Shown here: one piece after another, positions 1 through 11,674 of the stretch | Numbering within the stretch: position 1 is the first letter of the stretch | Layout: each line of letters starts with the position of its first letter | NCBI GenBank assembly: GCA_000697355.1 | Contig: JNEN01001212.1 | Span: 124,001 to 188,000 of the forward strand | DNA from: Syncephalastrum monosporum B8922 | Taxonomy: Eukaryota; Mucoromycota; Mucoromycetes; Mucorales; Syncephalastraceae | Reading direction: 5' to 3' | Length of the DNA stretch: 64,000 nt | The notes under the pieces: generated by a model | Database searches by the model: none | Told to the model about the DNA's origin: nothing | Seen by the model: only the letters and a program-made list of their open reading frames with translations | Made by a program: the position numbers and the translations under genes

Positions 1-3000
1 TGTGTAAGTGGGATTGGTAAGTCATGGAGCATAATTAACCACTAAGGGAGGAGCTACTACAGTACACCTTCGTCGGTGAAATGGGTTTTTAGTATATAGG
101 CCCAGCGAGGATGCCCTGGTAGATTTTAGTAGGTGCACATTGGCCTGAATAGCTTTAAGGAAGACCAATGCAGTTTTATGTGAGCCTACGTGAGCCTATG
201 TGAGCTTGCATGAAACAGGCCGTAGTATTTTCTCAATTCTGCATCAAAAATTTGAAACTGCGTTATAAAAGCTACATGGACTGCTACATAGGCCTACATA
301 CACTGTACTACTTATATATTACATACGCTTGCTTAAAATTTTACCTCCTAATAGTGGTTTGAGCGTCCTATCCGGCCTATCTTGCCGATCTAGGTCTAAC
401 CAGACCCAGGAAACCTACATGACTCTCTCCGGTGTATGTGCACTAGAGGGATAAAGCTCTCCTCTGGTGGCCGGTTTATGTTTTAGGAAGAATGCATTAG
501 ATTTCCGGTATAACCCGGTAAACGGAGAGCATCCTATCCTATATAATCTTCACTCATTGAGCTTGGTACAAGCGATGTTATTCCATGCTGTCATGATACC
601 GTAGAAATTTGATCCCTCAGATGACAAAGATTGTTGCCATTGCTCCCATATTGTGAGATGTCAAGCCCCTGTGGCGAACACCATGAGGTGTTCCAACGGC
701 GTCAGTTCATGATCGCTGTAGGGGCAGCGGTCAAAAATTATTCCACTTTCGAGTTACCCCGCATATCGGTCTTCGAGTTTCAGCTTCTTCGCGATCTCTT
801 TTTGCTTCACATGTCTAAGAAACATTGTTTGGAAGACTTTACGGTACTTCATGATGGCATTTCATATATGTTATAGGAGGAGGATGAAAATATTGAGACT
901 ATAGAATAAAGATGAAAGGTACAAGCACTTCACCACTTCATGCTGTTGCCTTTCGTCTGAACTGACACATAATAGGTCCATGGACATAAAGTATCATGTT
1001 ATTTAAATCAACAATGATGGTTGTGCATCAACATTATTTGACAGGAGCCTAATGAGCTTGCTCCAGTCCGACTTGTCGAGAGATTCCCGAGCATATACTA
1101 CGGGATTGGTAAAGGGCTCACGAGTCATGCAATGTTTTTTGTTTAGCGTCTCGAGGAACGCTCGTCACGTTCAGTGGGATTTTTGGACGGCAGAATCCCT
1201 CCGTTCGCTTGCGGTTCTCATACTGCTCGTAATGGACAGTAAAAATTACAATTTGGCTTTCTTGAAAGCGATGATTTGGGTCTTTCGACGATGCTCAGAA
1301 CCAATATAGCATAAATAGAAGTTCATGGGCCAATTTTCCAGGTAACACTTCTTTTTATGAGCAGCTTTCCAGCTATACTGGTGGGAATCTGAAAAGGGAA
1401 CACTTTTCTGTACATTGGCTGTGCATACTGCATAATTCAGTGCGCGGCCTTGTTTACTAGGTCGATAAGCTAAAGATAGTACCGCAGTGGACCCGAAATC
1501 CATACGTTTAATTGATGGTAGGGACGCGGTGCGGGGGGACTTCACTACCGCTATAAATATCATGCAAATAGGTGCTTGCACTATGAGAGATATTTTAATG
1601 CAGAATTGCGCCACCTGCGCCTTCTCAATCTGCAGTTTATTTACTGTACATATATGCAATATGTCTCCGTTACCATTGTCTCAAAATTGTATAAATATTT
1701 AGCTTCAAAACAATAGTTATTGTTGAATTACATTTGGATATATGCTATATGTCTGGTCAAAGATTTGTAATGTGCTTGATGTCGCTCTATACACACGGCC
1801 TCCGAAATGGATTTGGTGTGCGTCTCACATTTAGAGCATATTTTATGGTGCCTGTGTAACTCGGACGGAGAAAATCCTTCCTACGTCAATGCCCGCGCAC
1901 CGCCCGCCATGGTCACCAGGAACAAACTCGCAGGACAGCAAAGCCCCATATGAGTATGGTCGAGCCTGGATACGAGTTGCATTGTGTCAATTTGCGCGGA
2001 TAATTGGAATGGAGTATTTAGGATCGCACTCTGGTATTTCCCAAGTAGATGTGTGTGTGTCGTAATTTCATTCTGTCGGCTAAAGACGCGATCTGCGCGA
2101 TCGTCATACTCGCATGATATGCTTTCGCGTCATGCCATGGCGCCATTATATTCATACGGGTTAAATTTTATAAAGTATATAACAAGAATATTGTTCGAAT
2201 GACTGCTCGTTCTTTGCATAAATCCCTTTACTATCGATTCACCTATTGCCCTTTGATATTAATTTCATAACTTTGACGACAGTGCTAGTAGGAAGCTGTT
2301 TGCAGAAAGAGAGAGAGCCATTTTATGCTTCGCGTGTAACAAGGATCGGAGCACCGAGATGAATAAAAAAAAAAGGAAAAATGAGTAGGCAGAAATCTTA
2401 TAGTGGCAAACATTTTTAGTGCAGTATCACCCACGAGCTGCACAGCCACCAGTATACACTAAAATTTAGGGCTGTTCAACGACGGAGAGACAAGGGTAAA
2501 CTAGTCTATTGCTAAACTTGAGCGTGAAAGCAATGTTTTGCTTTAGTCTACATTGATGATTGTCAAGAAGGGAAGATTGTATGTCTGCTACAGCGGTAAG
2601 ACTTGTATTACACAAAAATATGCGCACAATCCAACGGCAGGTACAAGGTATGTTTGTATAGATCCGTGTACGACACGCATCCATAATACAGAGCAGAATA
2701 TGTTAGGGAAACTTGGTCTGGAGGCGCACGGGCTTGAAGGTTCAAGGACCCCGCGGCGGACAATTGGAGCTGTCGCATCCCAAGGTAGGATATGGACGGC
2801 ATGTCATAATCCAAAAAAGGAATGACTCAAGAACATATTCCTCAGGAACCAGTATGTACGACACGGTGTTGCCAGTTCCCGATCATGCATCCGCAAATAA
2901 CGACAGGGTGACCGACCCAAGTTTTCCGCGCGACAATGATGCTCTAAGCTATTCCATTGTTTTCAATGGTGCTAGTAGCAGTGAAAAATTAGAACAACAC

Positions 3001-3018
3001 GAAAAGGACTGCAAAAGG
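1..3018. other. Gene-poor AT-rich region
   Basis: No gene is supported here. Open frames are short, lack recognisable domains and have codon use unlike the neighbouring genes. A short direct repeat of the word gtgagcctaYgtgagc lies near 180-210. The minus strand of about 1040-1690 has several overlapping short frames that might be decayed coding sequence, but no family was recognised. Confidence 0.5.
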
Positions 3019-3026
3019 TATAAAAA
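3019..3026 (+). promoter_or_regulatory. TATA box of the thaumatin-like gene
   Basis: TATAAAAA lies 67 bp before the ATG at 3093. It is followed by a pyrimidine-rich leader (CTCCCTCTCTCTCCC) typical of strongly expressed fungal genes. The inference rests on position and consensus only. Confidence 0.65.
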
Positions 3027-3092
3027 GGCTGATCGTCTAGGATTGATCTGACTCTTTACTCAGGTCTCCCTCTCTCTCCCTTCCTCTAAACA

Positions 3093-3758
3093 ATGTACAG
3101 CCTTCTCAAGATCGCCGCTATTGCTGCCCTCGCTGGCTTCTCCACTGCCGCCAACATCAACGTTGTCAACAAGTGTGACTCCCAGCTCCACGTTGGTAAG
3201 CTGACCAACGGTGAGCCCAAGGCTGTCGACACCGTGATTGCCAAGGGTGCCTCGCACAACTTCCCTGTCGGCGACAAGTGGCAGGGCCGCTTCTGGGGCC
3301 GCAAGGGCTGCACTGGCGACGAGTGCACCAACCCCGCTGGTGGTGCCCAGCCTGCCTCGCTTGCCGAGTTCACCTTCAAGGGCTCTGGCGACCAGGACTT
3401 TTATGACGTCTCGTTTGTCGATGGCTACAACCTGCCCATCGCCATTGCTCCCATCAACGGTCAGAAGGTCGGTGACGGCAAGTACGCTTGCGGTACCCCC
3501 ACCTGCGCCAAGGTCCCCGCCTGCCCCACGGAGCTCCAGGTCAACGGTGGCGCTGCCTGCCAGTCTGCCTGCTCCAAGTGGAACACCGAGGAGTACTGCT
3601 GCACGGGTGCCCACAACACCCCCGACAAGTGCCCCATCAACAAGTACGCCAAGGAGACCAAGGATGCTTGCCCCGACGTCTACAGCTACGCCTACGACGA
3701 CAAGACCTCGACCTACACCTGCAAGGCCACTGGCTACACCGTCACCTTCTGCCCGTAA
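3093..3758 (+). CDS. Secreted thaumatin-like protein
   Basis: Single-exon 221-residue protein of the thaumatin/PR-5 family. Residues 1-19 form a signal peptide (hydrophobic core AAIAALAGF, Ala-rich cleavage region before ANINVVNKC), so it should be secreted or wall-associated. The mature part has 14 cysteines, against the usual 16 in plant thaumatins, and carries the family's C-terminal DVYSYAYDD segment followed by a Cys near the end (TFCP). Fungal members are thought to bind or cleave beta-glucans, but activity is not shown by the sequence. Codons are strongly biased to C-ending forms, unlike the surrounding DNA, which suggests high expression. A TATA box and pyrimidine-rich leader sit just upstream. 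Start chosen as the first ATG before the signal peptide. The family call is confident, the biochemical role is not. Confidence 0.9.
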   Translation: MYSLLKIAAIAALAGFSTAANINVVNKCDSQLHVGKLTNGEPKAVDTVIAKGASHNFPVGDKWQGRFWGRKGCTGDECTNPAGGAQPASLAEFTFKGSGDQDFYDVSFVDGYNLPIAIAPINGQKVGDGKYACGTPTCAKVPACPTELQVNGGAACQSACSKWNTEEYCCTGAHNTPDKCPINKYAKETKDACPDVYSYAYDDKTSTYTCKATGYTVTFCP

Positions 3759-4867
3759 ATTCTTGGGCGCTTCCGCGTATAGAAGAATCTCTACATCACT
3801 CCTCCAATTCCCTCTTTACTCGCTAACTGTACTCATATCATTCGCTCCATTATCTTTATCAAACAGAAGATTTTACCCTTTCAAAGTGTGAACTTAGCTT
3901 TACAAGATGCCCAGTGTTGTCTGATTTCTGATGTTGTTGTATCGCTCGAGCATTTTATCAAAGCCATAACCGGAAACAAGCTGCTCATGATGAGTTATCA
4001 TCTGGCTTCACTTGATATTAAAGACCCATGGGTGGAAATCTAGATGAAAGACCGTTATCTTCGACATGCATGTAATCATATATAAAACTATGTACTTACT
4101 CGCCATTGATGCTTGGCCAATGGTAGCGTCGATCTGGTCCCTCTATCATTGTTCCTTTTTCCGTGAAATATTGCATCTATTATCTGCACGCGTCAAACTT
4201 CTACTTTTGCTCCACTGGCTCACCCTGCATGAATTTTAGCCTTTGCTTTTCTCTTGAACGTGTACTGGGGTAATAATATGAAATGTTGATGGGCTATGAC
4301 GATACGCATCATAGCCAAGGGGCCGGAGAAGAGACGAAACGAGGGGATCGGTATTATGTCCGCAAAGGGGTGGATAACTTCCTCGAGGGTGTTTCCAAAA
4401 GCACTTCCATGACCGTGCGCATCACTTGATACCTTTTTACGAAACGGGAGCTGAGAGCTCAAACTCACCAAGAGCGAGTTTTCCAGCATCGTTTGTGGGG
4501 AGCAGCCCAAGCAAACACCAGTACTCTCCGGACTTCCTTAAGTCACCTACACCACTGCGCCGCTAGGTGAGCGGTGAGCCGTGATTTAAGAAGCCTGCAC
4601 CGTTATAGGGCGTAAACACGAACCTCTCCCACTGACAATTCTATTACTTTGGGCCGATTGGCTTTTATACCGCTCTTTTTTGTCATTTGAACAAAATTGT
4701 GTGTGTGCTTTTTTTCTTAAATCCGCTATGATGCGCAAGGGGAAAACTGATTTATTCAGAGTGTATATTTATACCTCACTACAAACGTCCACAAATTTTT
4801 GTCTGCCCGTCTACCGTTGCTTCAATTAAGATACGCGTTGAATAAGATGACACGCTAGCACCGGACT
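3759..4867. other. Intergenic, no gene seen
   Basis: This interval holds the 3' flank of the thaumatin-like gene and then about 1 kb of DNA without recognisable coding features. The open frames are short and have no family resemblance. Confidence 0.5.
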
Positions 4868-5424
4868 TCATAAAGGCTCTGGGTCCAGTGACTGTGTATT
4901 GCTAACGGCAACGGCGGCGACGAGGCCCGGCCATACGAAGGTCAGTGATGTACGAAGCCACGTCGGCCAAGAGTGCCTGCATGTCACGGGCCAGAGCCTG
5001 AGAGTGGGTGCGCCACTGATCAGCGTCCCAGTCATTACGTGTGGACTGATACACAAACCAGTCCAAGGGCCGGGTGAGCAAACAGAGGCGATACTGGATC
5101 TCGCGCAGCGGTTGATCAGCCTCACGAACAGCATCGCTCATCAAGGGAAGTTGATTGAGCACGGGTGGCTCGTACCGACGGACAGCGTTCTTGGGGCAGT
5201 CGAAGAGGAGCTTATGACGCTCCTTATCGTCCAGCCTGGACCGGAAAGAAATCGGCCTTCATGGCAGGGAAGGCGGCCAACACCTCAGGAGGTGGAGTGA
5301 AGGATGACTCTGGCTTGTGGACAATCACGTTGGGATCAGAAGAGAAGAAGGGGCTGGCGGCGATGCGCTCCTCCAGCAGGGTCAGACGGGCCAAGACAGA
5401 GTCGAGAGTAACTTCAGCATCCAT
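4868..5424 (-). pseudogene. Broken gag-like retroelement ORF fragment
   Basis: Reads on the minus strand from an ATG at 5424. The first open stretch (5224-5424) has a leucine-rich start and a segment ending FFPVQ. The frame then breaks: the continuation (LDDKERHKLLFDCPKN) is read in another frame across 5163-5235, then runs into the 4902-5162 frame with PPVLNQLPLMSDAV and LTRPLDWFVYQ. A second frame change is likely near 4930, where an adjacent frame continues as VSNTQSLDPEPL. The pattern of FFP, a CPKN block, a PP-N segment and a TRP-[IL]-D-x-[FY]-V block is one I associate with a gag-like ORF repeated in Mucoromycotina retroelements (probably DIRS-type). That link is from memory, not from a search. 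No reverse transcriptase, integrase or recombinase is nearby, so this is an isolated, inactive fragment. Confidence 0.45.
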
Positions 5425-5948
5425 GTGTCAAAAAGCAACGAAGGATGCGTTGTTGTCGGTCGTTAATAGTGAATCCACGGTGCGCTCAGGACGTCCAGTG
5501 TCCCTTTGTCGGTCGTCATTACTGTCAAAAACATACCCAATGAAAAACACCTGCCTTCTTATCACCATTATTACTGTTTTTGCACTCCTTGTGTATGTCG
5601 ATATTTGCCGATCCCAAGAGGTCAGAGTTATGCAGATTTACGTTTTGGGCTCTCTTTGGGTGTCCGTTTATCTAGAGTCATTCTGCTAAAGACAAGTCAA
5701 ATTGTGGAAAGATTTGCAGCGGTTTGCACTGACTTGACACCCAGGTGCCCTACCTATATTGCTGTTATCACAAAATGTTAAATGAACATAAACCTTCGTC
5801 AATAGTGGTGACAAAGTAATAATACACAAATCAAAATAATATAAGTACACCTTCGTATGTGTGATAGAGCAACACATATTTTCTTGCTACGTATATGTAT
5901 ATTATTGGAGAAAAAAAGAGGAAAACGAGTAGACGGCTATGTGAATAA

Positions 5949-8539
5949 TCATGTCTTCTTCGGGAAACCTGGTACGTTGAAGAGATTTGCTACCTCTTCG
6001 TCCGAGAAAGCGGGTTGCATGTTTGCGTTGGCATGTTTCAGCGAGTTGCTGAGCATGGTAGGCAGTATACGGCCATTTTTGTTCGGGTCGCCCGACTGAT
6101 ATTCGTAGCCCCAATTGGTTAAATTGATGGGGGTCAGCTCCTGCGTCAATAGACGATCTAATTCAAGAGCCAATAGCCATGAGACAATACCATCACGAAA
6201 CCCCAACTTCCTTACCGTTGCGAAGCAAGTTGACAGCGTCGCTGAGAATGGCACGCCCGATGGTGTAAGGTAGGCGCAAGCCTGTGACCTTGGGACGCTC
6301 AACCATGATACCGGCATAGAGCTCCACGTTGTCGGGGTGCCCATACAGCTCTTCGAGGTTCTGCTGTATCTCCTCGTTATCACTAAAGTCCTTGAAGCTC
6401 GTCAGCGGCGTCAAATTCATATGGCGACGCAGGTCGTTGAACGTGCACGTCTTGAGCAAGCGGCCCTGCTTGATGCCCATGATTTCGACGTGCGCCAGGC
6501 TGGCCGGCGTCTTGAAGCCATAGCCCAGCTCAGACGCAACCTGGGTGTAGCCTCTCCGCAAGACACGCGCGAGGTCGAAATCAGAAAAGACACCCGTCTT
6601 GACATCACGGTGTGCGCCTGCGATAGGCAGACCTTTGGCAAGCTCTTCGGGCGTGGCCTTGACGAATTCCTTGTTGAAGGCGGGTAACAGTTGCTCAAAT
6701 ATGCCCTGGTCGGTACCACCATCTCCTTTAGGTTCCGGCTTGTGATCTTGAAGAGTCTTGAGCTCTTTGGATAGGAGCCCCATGACCTTGTCGATCCAAG
6801 CTTCATCCTCTTGGCCGATGGCCATGTGCCACCGATAGATAAAGTTGAACTCGATTGAGACCGAATTGCCATAGACGGGGTTCGAGGGCGTCGCAAGTGG
6901 GTTGAGCAGGAAGTGTGAGTCGGGACTGAGACCTAGAATGGTGCGCAAATACTCGTGTAGGATAATATTGGCATAGCTGTACGCCGCGTGAGTTTCAAGT
7001 GTCAAGTGCGCTGGCCAACACGTACCAGCCATTGTTAATGAGACGAGCCGTCTGGAAAAGGTGCTCATCTTGGTCCGCGGCCGTCTTCAAAGCCTTGTCC
7101 GGTCCGTAGGAGAACTGATCATTTTCATTCCTCTCCAAGAGTTGCTGTGCAATATAATTGTGGTTGCGTGAAAAGATCACCAATAGGGCGGTCACACCTA
7201 TTTTGGAACATGTGTGAGGAATATGTATTGCTGGTGAAGCCAGGATAACCAAAGTACCTGGTGGCTGGATCACAAGGCGCTTGTCGAACCATTGGTCAGG
7301 TTTAAGCAGACCTTGCCGCATCTCACGGACGGACTCCTGATCTATGCGGTTAAAGCCATAGAGTGTTGACCTAATCTTTATCTAAGCCCACATGACATTT
7401 AACGGTTTGTTGTGCTTACAAGTCTGCATAGCTCGTTGTCACGTTCACCGTAGGATCGTTGGGATCCGAATAAAAGACATCATGAGTGATGAGAATGGCA
7501 AGATACAGCAAAAGCATGTTGACTCCTGAAGGATGCGGGACAAACTCGCGACGTTTTAGCAGCTTTTCAAACACCAGTTCGGCGGGCGGAAGCTTGTCGT
7601 ACACTTTTTGCGTTGAAGTGACAGTACGCGAATACTTGGTTCCTGCCATGCCCTATCATGATTGTAAATATACATAGCGAGCAAGCAATGTGAAGGCGCT
7701 GGTACTTACGGCCTTGGGGAACCAAATGCTGTTGTAGCTGCCATCCGCTGTACGAAAATTGTTTCCGACAAAGTTGATGGGAGGTGTGTGGATGTCATTC
7801 TACATGTATGCATATGCAAAGAACGTGTGAAAAAAGCGTGTCGTAAATTGAGGGCTTGCGTACATAAAACGTTTCGATCAAGGGCTGAGAGATGAAATAA
7901 ACAAGGTCGTCTTGCTTGGGACCCATGGATCCCAGGATTTGCATGACAGCTTCAAACGTGTTATGTCGATCATTGACGGGCGCGTTGGTGCTCAGGAGCC
8001 TGATTGGTATGAGTGATGTGGTACCAAGTAAACAAACCTACACTTTACCTTTCAACGATGCCCTTGATCAAGACAATTTGGTGTGACACGGGTAACCCGA
8101 GAAGCTCCTTGATGGCCTTGGTATTGGTGGGCGTCAACCCTAAGATGGTTTCGAGGTTCTTTATGATAGCGCCGACGGTCCATGCAAAGCCGTCCGGCTC
8201 CTCGCTTGGCGTAGGCACAAACGGGTCGGTAGCAGCAGAGTTCTGGCTGCCCAGAGCGCGCTTCATGATAGCCTTGATGTTGTTGCTTCCATTCTTCTTG
8301 TCGCCCTCCTTATGCTCATGGACACTGATCACCAGGGCTTGTAAGGTGCGCAGTAGACCGGGCTCGCCGGACTCTTCGTGGATTGTTTGAAGCCAACCAA
8401 GAGCTTTATTTTCTTGTTGCTCTTTCGGCGTCACGCCATTGCTTTTGCTAGGTGCGGGAGTAGGCTTGGAGACTACACCACTACGTCGCTGAGCGACTTG
8501 AAAGTGGGAAAGCTGGAGGAGGCCGTTAGACGCCCTGTT
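5949..8539 (-). CDS. Fatty-acid dioxygenase (Ppo/LDS family), heme peroxidase domain only
   Basis: About 730 residues from at least eight exons. The modelled exons are 8049-~8536, 7864-7999, 7710-7799, 7420-7652, 7258-7370, 7026-7197, 6216-6976 and 5949-6157. The family (linoleate dioxygenases such as PpoA) oxygenates C18 fatty acids to hydroperoxides that act as developmental oxylipins. Diagnostic features, N to C: FVGNNFRTADGSYN, LLKRREFVPHP, LITHDVFYSDP with the distal heme His, DLSTLYGFN across a splice, LFQTARLINNG, ILHEYLRTILGL, and EFNFIYRWH with the catalytic Tyr and proximal heme His. The protein stops soon after LTNWGYEYQSG, so the C-terminal P450 half of classical Ppo/LDS enzymes is absent. 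The true start is unresolved: the first exon stays open to about 8540 without an ATG, and TTAAAACAG there could be an acceptor from an upstream exon. Family confidence is high, the 5' end is not. Confidence 0.82.
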
Positions 8540-8781
8540 TTAATTTGAGCGCACAACACGTGTGTATACCATTTTCAAAGACGGAGCGAGTGAGGGGTCA
8601 GAGGATGAGAGGAGAAAGAGGAAAGAAGCGAAAGGTGGCGATTGGAATAAAACGCGTCAATTTATGTATTTTCCTCCTTTTGACAGAGAGAAAGAATTCA
8701 AATGTACACATGCATGCAACCTGGCGTATAGGTTTCTTCCAGTAACCTTTCGACCGGGTTGGGAGCTATCAACATATTACA

Positions 8782-9857
8782 CTACAGGAACTTGCCGAGC
8801 AGCTTTTGAGCAAGCTCAGCCTTGCCACTGCTATGGGAAGACTGCTGTTGCTGCTGTTGCTGCTGGTGCTGGCCACCCAGCATGGAGCCGACCATGCTAC
8901 CCAGGCCACCGCTTCCGCCAGAAGAGCCACCGCCGCTGTGCTGCTGGGAGCCGCCGGCCTGGCCCATGACGGCACCGAGCATGCTGCCGAGACCACCAGC
9001 ACCACCAGAGGAACCACCGTGGCCGCCTGCACCGCCGCCCTGCTTTTGCGCGTATAGCTTCATGGCCATCATGGCAGCGGCCTGGATGGCCTCGGACTTG
9101 CTCGAGGAGCTGCTGCCTGCATGGCCGCCCGCACCGCCTGCACCGCCGCCCTGCTGTTTGGCAAACAACTTGGCAGCTTCGGCCATGGCCATACCAATCA
9201 TGGCATTCATGCTGTCGTTGCCACCACTTGCCTTTTGGTTGTTCATGGCCTGATAAGCAGCCGCCGAGCCGATATCATGGGCCGAGCCGCCGCCACTGGC
9301 GTTGCCACCGCCGCCGTAGTACTGCTGGTGCGAGTTTTCGGCATGCTGCACGTCCTGCGCCGAGCCCTGGTGGGAATCCTTCTTGCCCATCACGCTGGAT
9401 AAGACGGAAGAGAACATGCCGCGATCGCCTTCCTCTGGCGCGTGCTCCGATGCGTACCGTGCAGCATCATCGTGATCCACTTGTTGGCCGTAGCTCGCAT
9501 GTTGCTGATGACCCGTGCCATAGGGATCAGAACCATAAGACTGAGGAGGCTGCTGCTGCTGCTGCTGCTGTCCGTAAGACTGTTGTCCACCATACGACTG
9601 CTGCTGACCGTGGGGCTGCTGCTGACCATAAGGCTGAAGGGGTGCACCGTATGCATCCGGATTGTAGCCGGACGATGCCTGCTGAGGCTGGTAGCCGTAA
9701 GATCCCTGCTGGGCGTTACCCGTAGCACCTAAAGACAACGCAGGTTCGATTAGCACAGGAGCACGCCACGGGCAAAGATGGATAAGGTACCTTGGTAGCT
9801 TGCTGCTTCACCCTGACCTTGGCCCTGGTAGGAATTGTTGTTGTAGTAGTTGGACAT
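8782..9857 (-). CDS. Gly/Gln-rich protein resembling beta-flanking proteins
   Basis: Two exons (9791-9857 and 8782-9728) give 337 residues, with a phase-1 intron joining SYQ to GATGN. The start ATG at 9857 opens MSNYYNNNSYQG. Residues 30-90 are rich in Gln, Tyr and Gly, with a polyGln run. A central segment (DDAARYASEHAPEEGDRGMF, then FSSVLSSVMGKK) resembles the conserved core of fungal beta-flanking-type proteins of unknown function. The C-terminal half has two imperfect copies of an Ala/Met-rich helix followed by KQ-GGGAGG, and two of a GGLGSM-LG motif, and ends KAELAQKLLGKFL. The biochemical role is unknown. Low-complexity Gln/Gly/Tyr content suggests self-association, which is inference. 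The family match is from memory. Confidence 0.72.
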
Positions 9858-11674
9858 TGTCGTTGCGGGTATTCGGTAAAGCTAAAGCAAAAAAAGCTTC
9901 AAGAGCTCGGGAGACTTTTCGTCGGCGCCAAGCTATGCAGAATGACGCGGTGGATCACGTTACACAACAGGGCTCATCCCTTTCTAAATGAGAAACAGTC
10001 TACGCCTTTTTCAGCTATTTCGCCGCAACATTAAACGCTAAACACTGAGCACTAAAAAGCATGCAGCATGTTTCACCTCTCACTGTATCTACACGCACAA
10101 TCTAATCAGGCTGCCTGTCTGTCATCCGTGCTCAAGACACGTTCGTTCATTCAAACTACACTTAGCTACATCATGATCCGTTCCATGACGCGTACATGCG
10201 ACAAAAAAAAAAAAAGGTATCCAGTAGGAGAATAATAGCATATCCACTGTGCAACTTGCCATCATGGTCGACGATGGGAAAAGGGACGTCCTCATTGGTC
10301 GTTTTCGACTGTGCCCAACGCTTCTGGTCTGTGAGAGCAGTGATCCTTATGCACTGTGGCGTTACACACATTACCACCAGCCTACTGTCAAAAGTTGCTA
10401 TCTCTTTTTCATGCGGATGTTTCAATGCTGCGTGCAGGCATTATTATTGAGTTTCTGATGCAGTCATATTTCTCCCGCCATTCTATCAATGTATTTCATC
10501 CGTAAGCATTCATAACTACAGTACAGTACTGTATCTCGTACACATTTCTGTTCATTACTGACAATTGAAACCTGCTGCATCATATATGTCTTAATGAGTA
10601 GACGAGTCGTCAAGACGTAGCAAAATGATTAGCATGTCCGTTCTATCCTTGCGTATTCGTATATCCGTATTCTACATGTTGACTTTGCAAAACATAAGAG
10701 CCGAGACTTGGTCCACTAACCCCCGCCCAAAGACTTCTTATAAAATCGTATGCGAAGGAAGAACGGCGACCAATGTGATGGTCTTTGTTGACATGTTTAT
10801 TTTTGTATAACAAGGTTGGAGTTGCGCATAAGTTATGGTGAAGCACATACACAGGGCGGTGTATAAGCAAAGTGCATACAGCATCATGAAAAGGCCGTTT
10901 ACACTATGTCACGCACAACGTTTCAAAATGTATTTTGGAGTGTTTCTCCCTTATCTTCATGGTTTAAATGACAGAGACAATGCTTCTATGCGATTAAAAA
11001 GAAGAGAATTATGTGTGTTATAAGGCCTGATCTGATGATATGGTGATGGGTGTAAATGAGTACGCCAGCGTGTCCTAGCAGGAGGGTTGTTCATTCATAC
11101 TTCTCCATCTATTTTATGACGAATTTACTTTATGCACGTCAATGTAGCCGTAGATCAATGCTGTCTTTCAGGTACTTATTGCCTTCCCCCCTCCCGGGAA
11201 GCACTGGTTCATTCTGATCTATTAACAGCACGCCGTGATTTGTGTTTATATTATTATAGGACGCAGTTAGGTTAAGATTGTTATTTTCTCCTAGTAAGAA
11301 TGAAATATCTGAGAAGAGCGCCTTGCCTAGAAGAATGGCAAGCACATATAAAGAACTGAGAATGACCAAGAAAGGGCAGTAAAAAGGGGACGATGACAGC
11401 AGCCAAAGCAAAAAGAAAGAAAAAGAAAAAGAAATGTGACGTGTGACCGACTGAGTTTTAAAAGAATGGGGGGGATTTTGGGAGAGTTCGCGCGTCGTTG
11501 CGTGTCCTTTGAGTTCGTGTTTAAAGAGAGTGCGATCAGAATCGTCCCTGGATCGGAACAGGTCAGTCTTTGTTCTCAAGTTGTCTATATATAAATATGG
11601 AAGCGCTGACTAGGCACCAGTCACTCATCTCGTAAAGGATACCAGCCCCCCTCCCTACTTTTTGCCATTTCGTT
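9858..11674. other. Intergenic, no gene seen
   Basis: About 1.8 kb between divergent genes. It is AT-rich with short homopolymers. No convincing open frame, tRNA or repeat array was seen. The last 100 bp before 11675 are pyrimidine-rich (CCCCCTCCCTACTTTTTGCC), as expected for the leader of the G3BP-like gene. Confidence 0.5.

Noticed and set aside
3060..3614. Minus-strand frame of 184 codons under the thaumatin-like gene
   Set aside because: Antisense to a highly biased coding exon. The signal-peptide-bearing plus-strand product explains the sequence.
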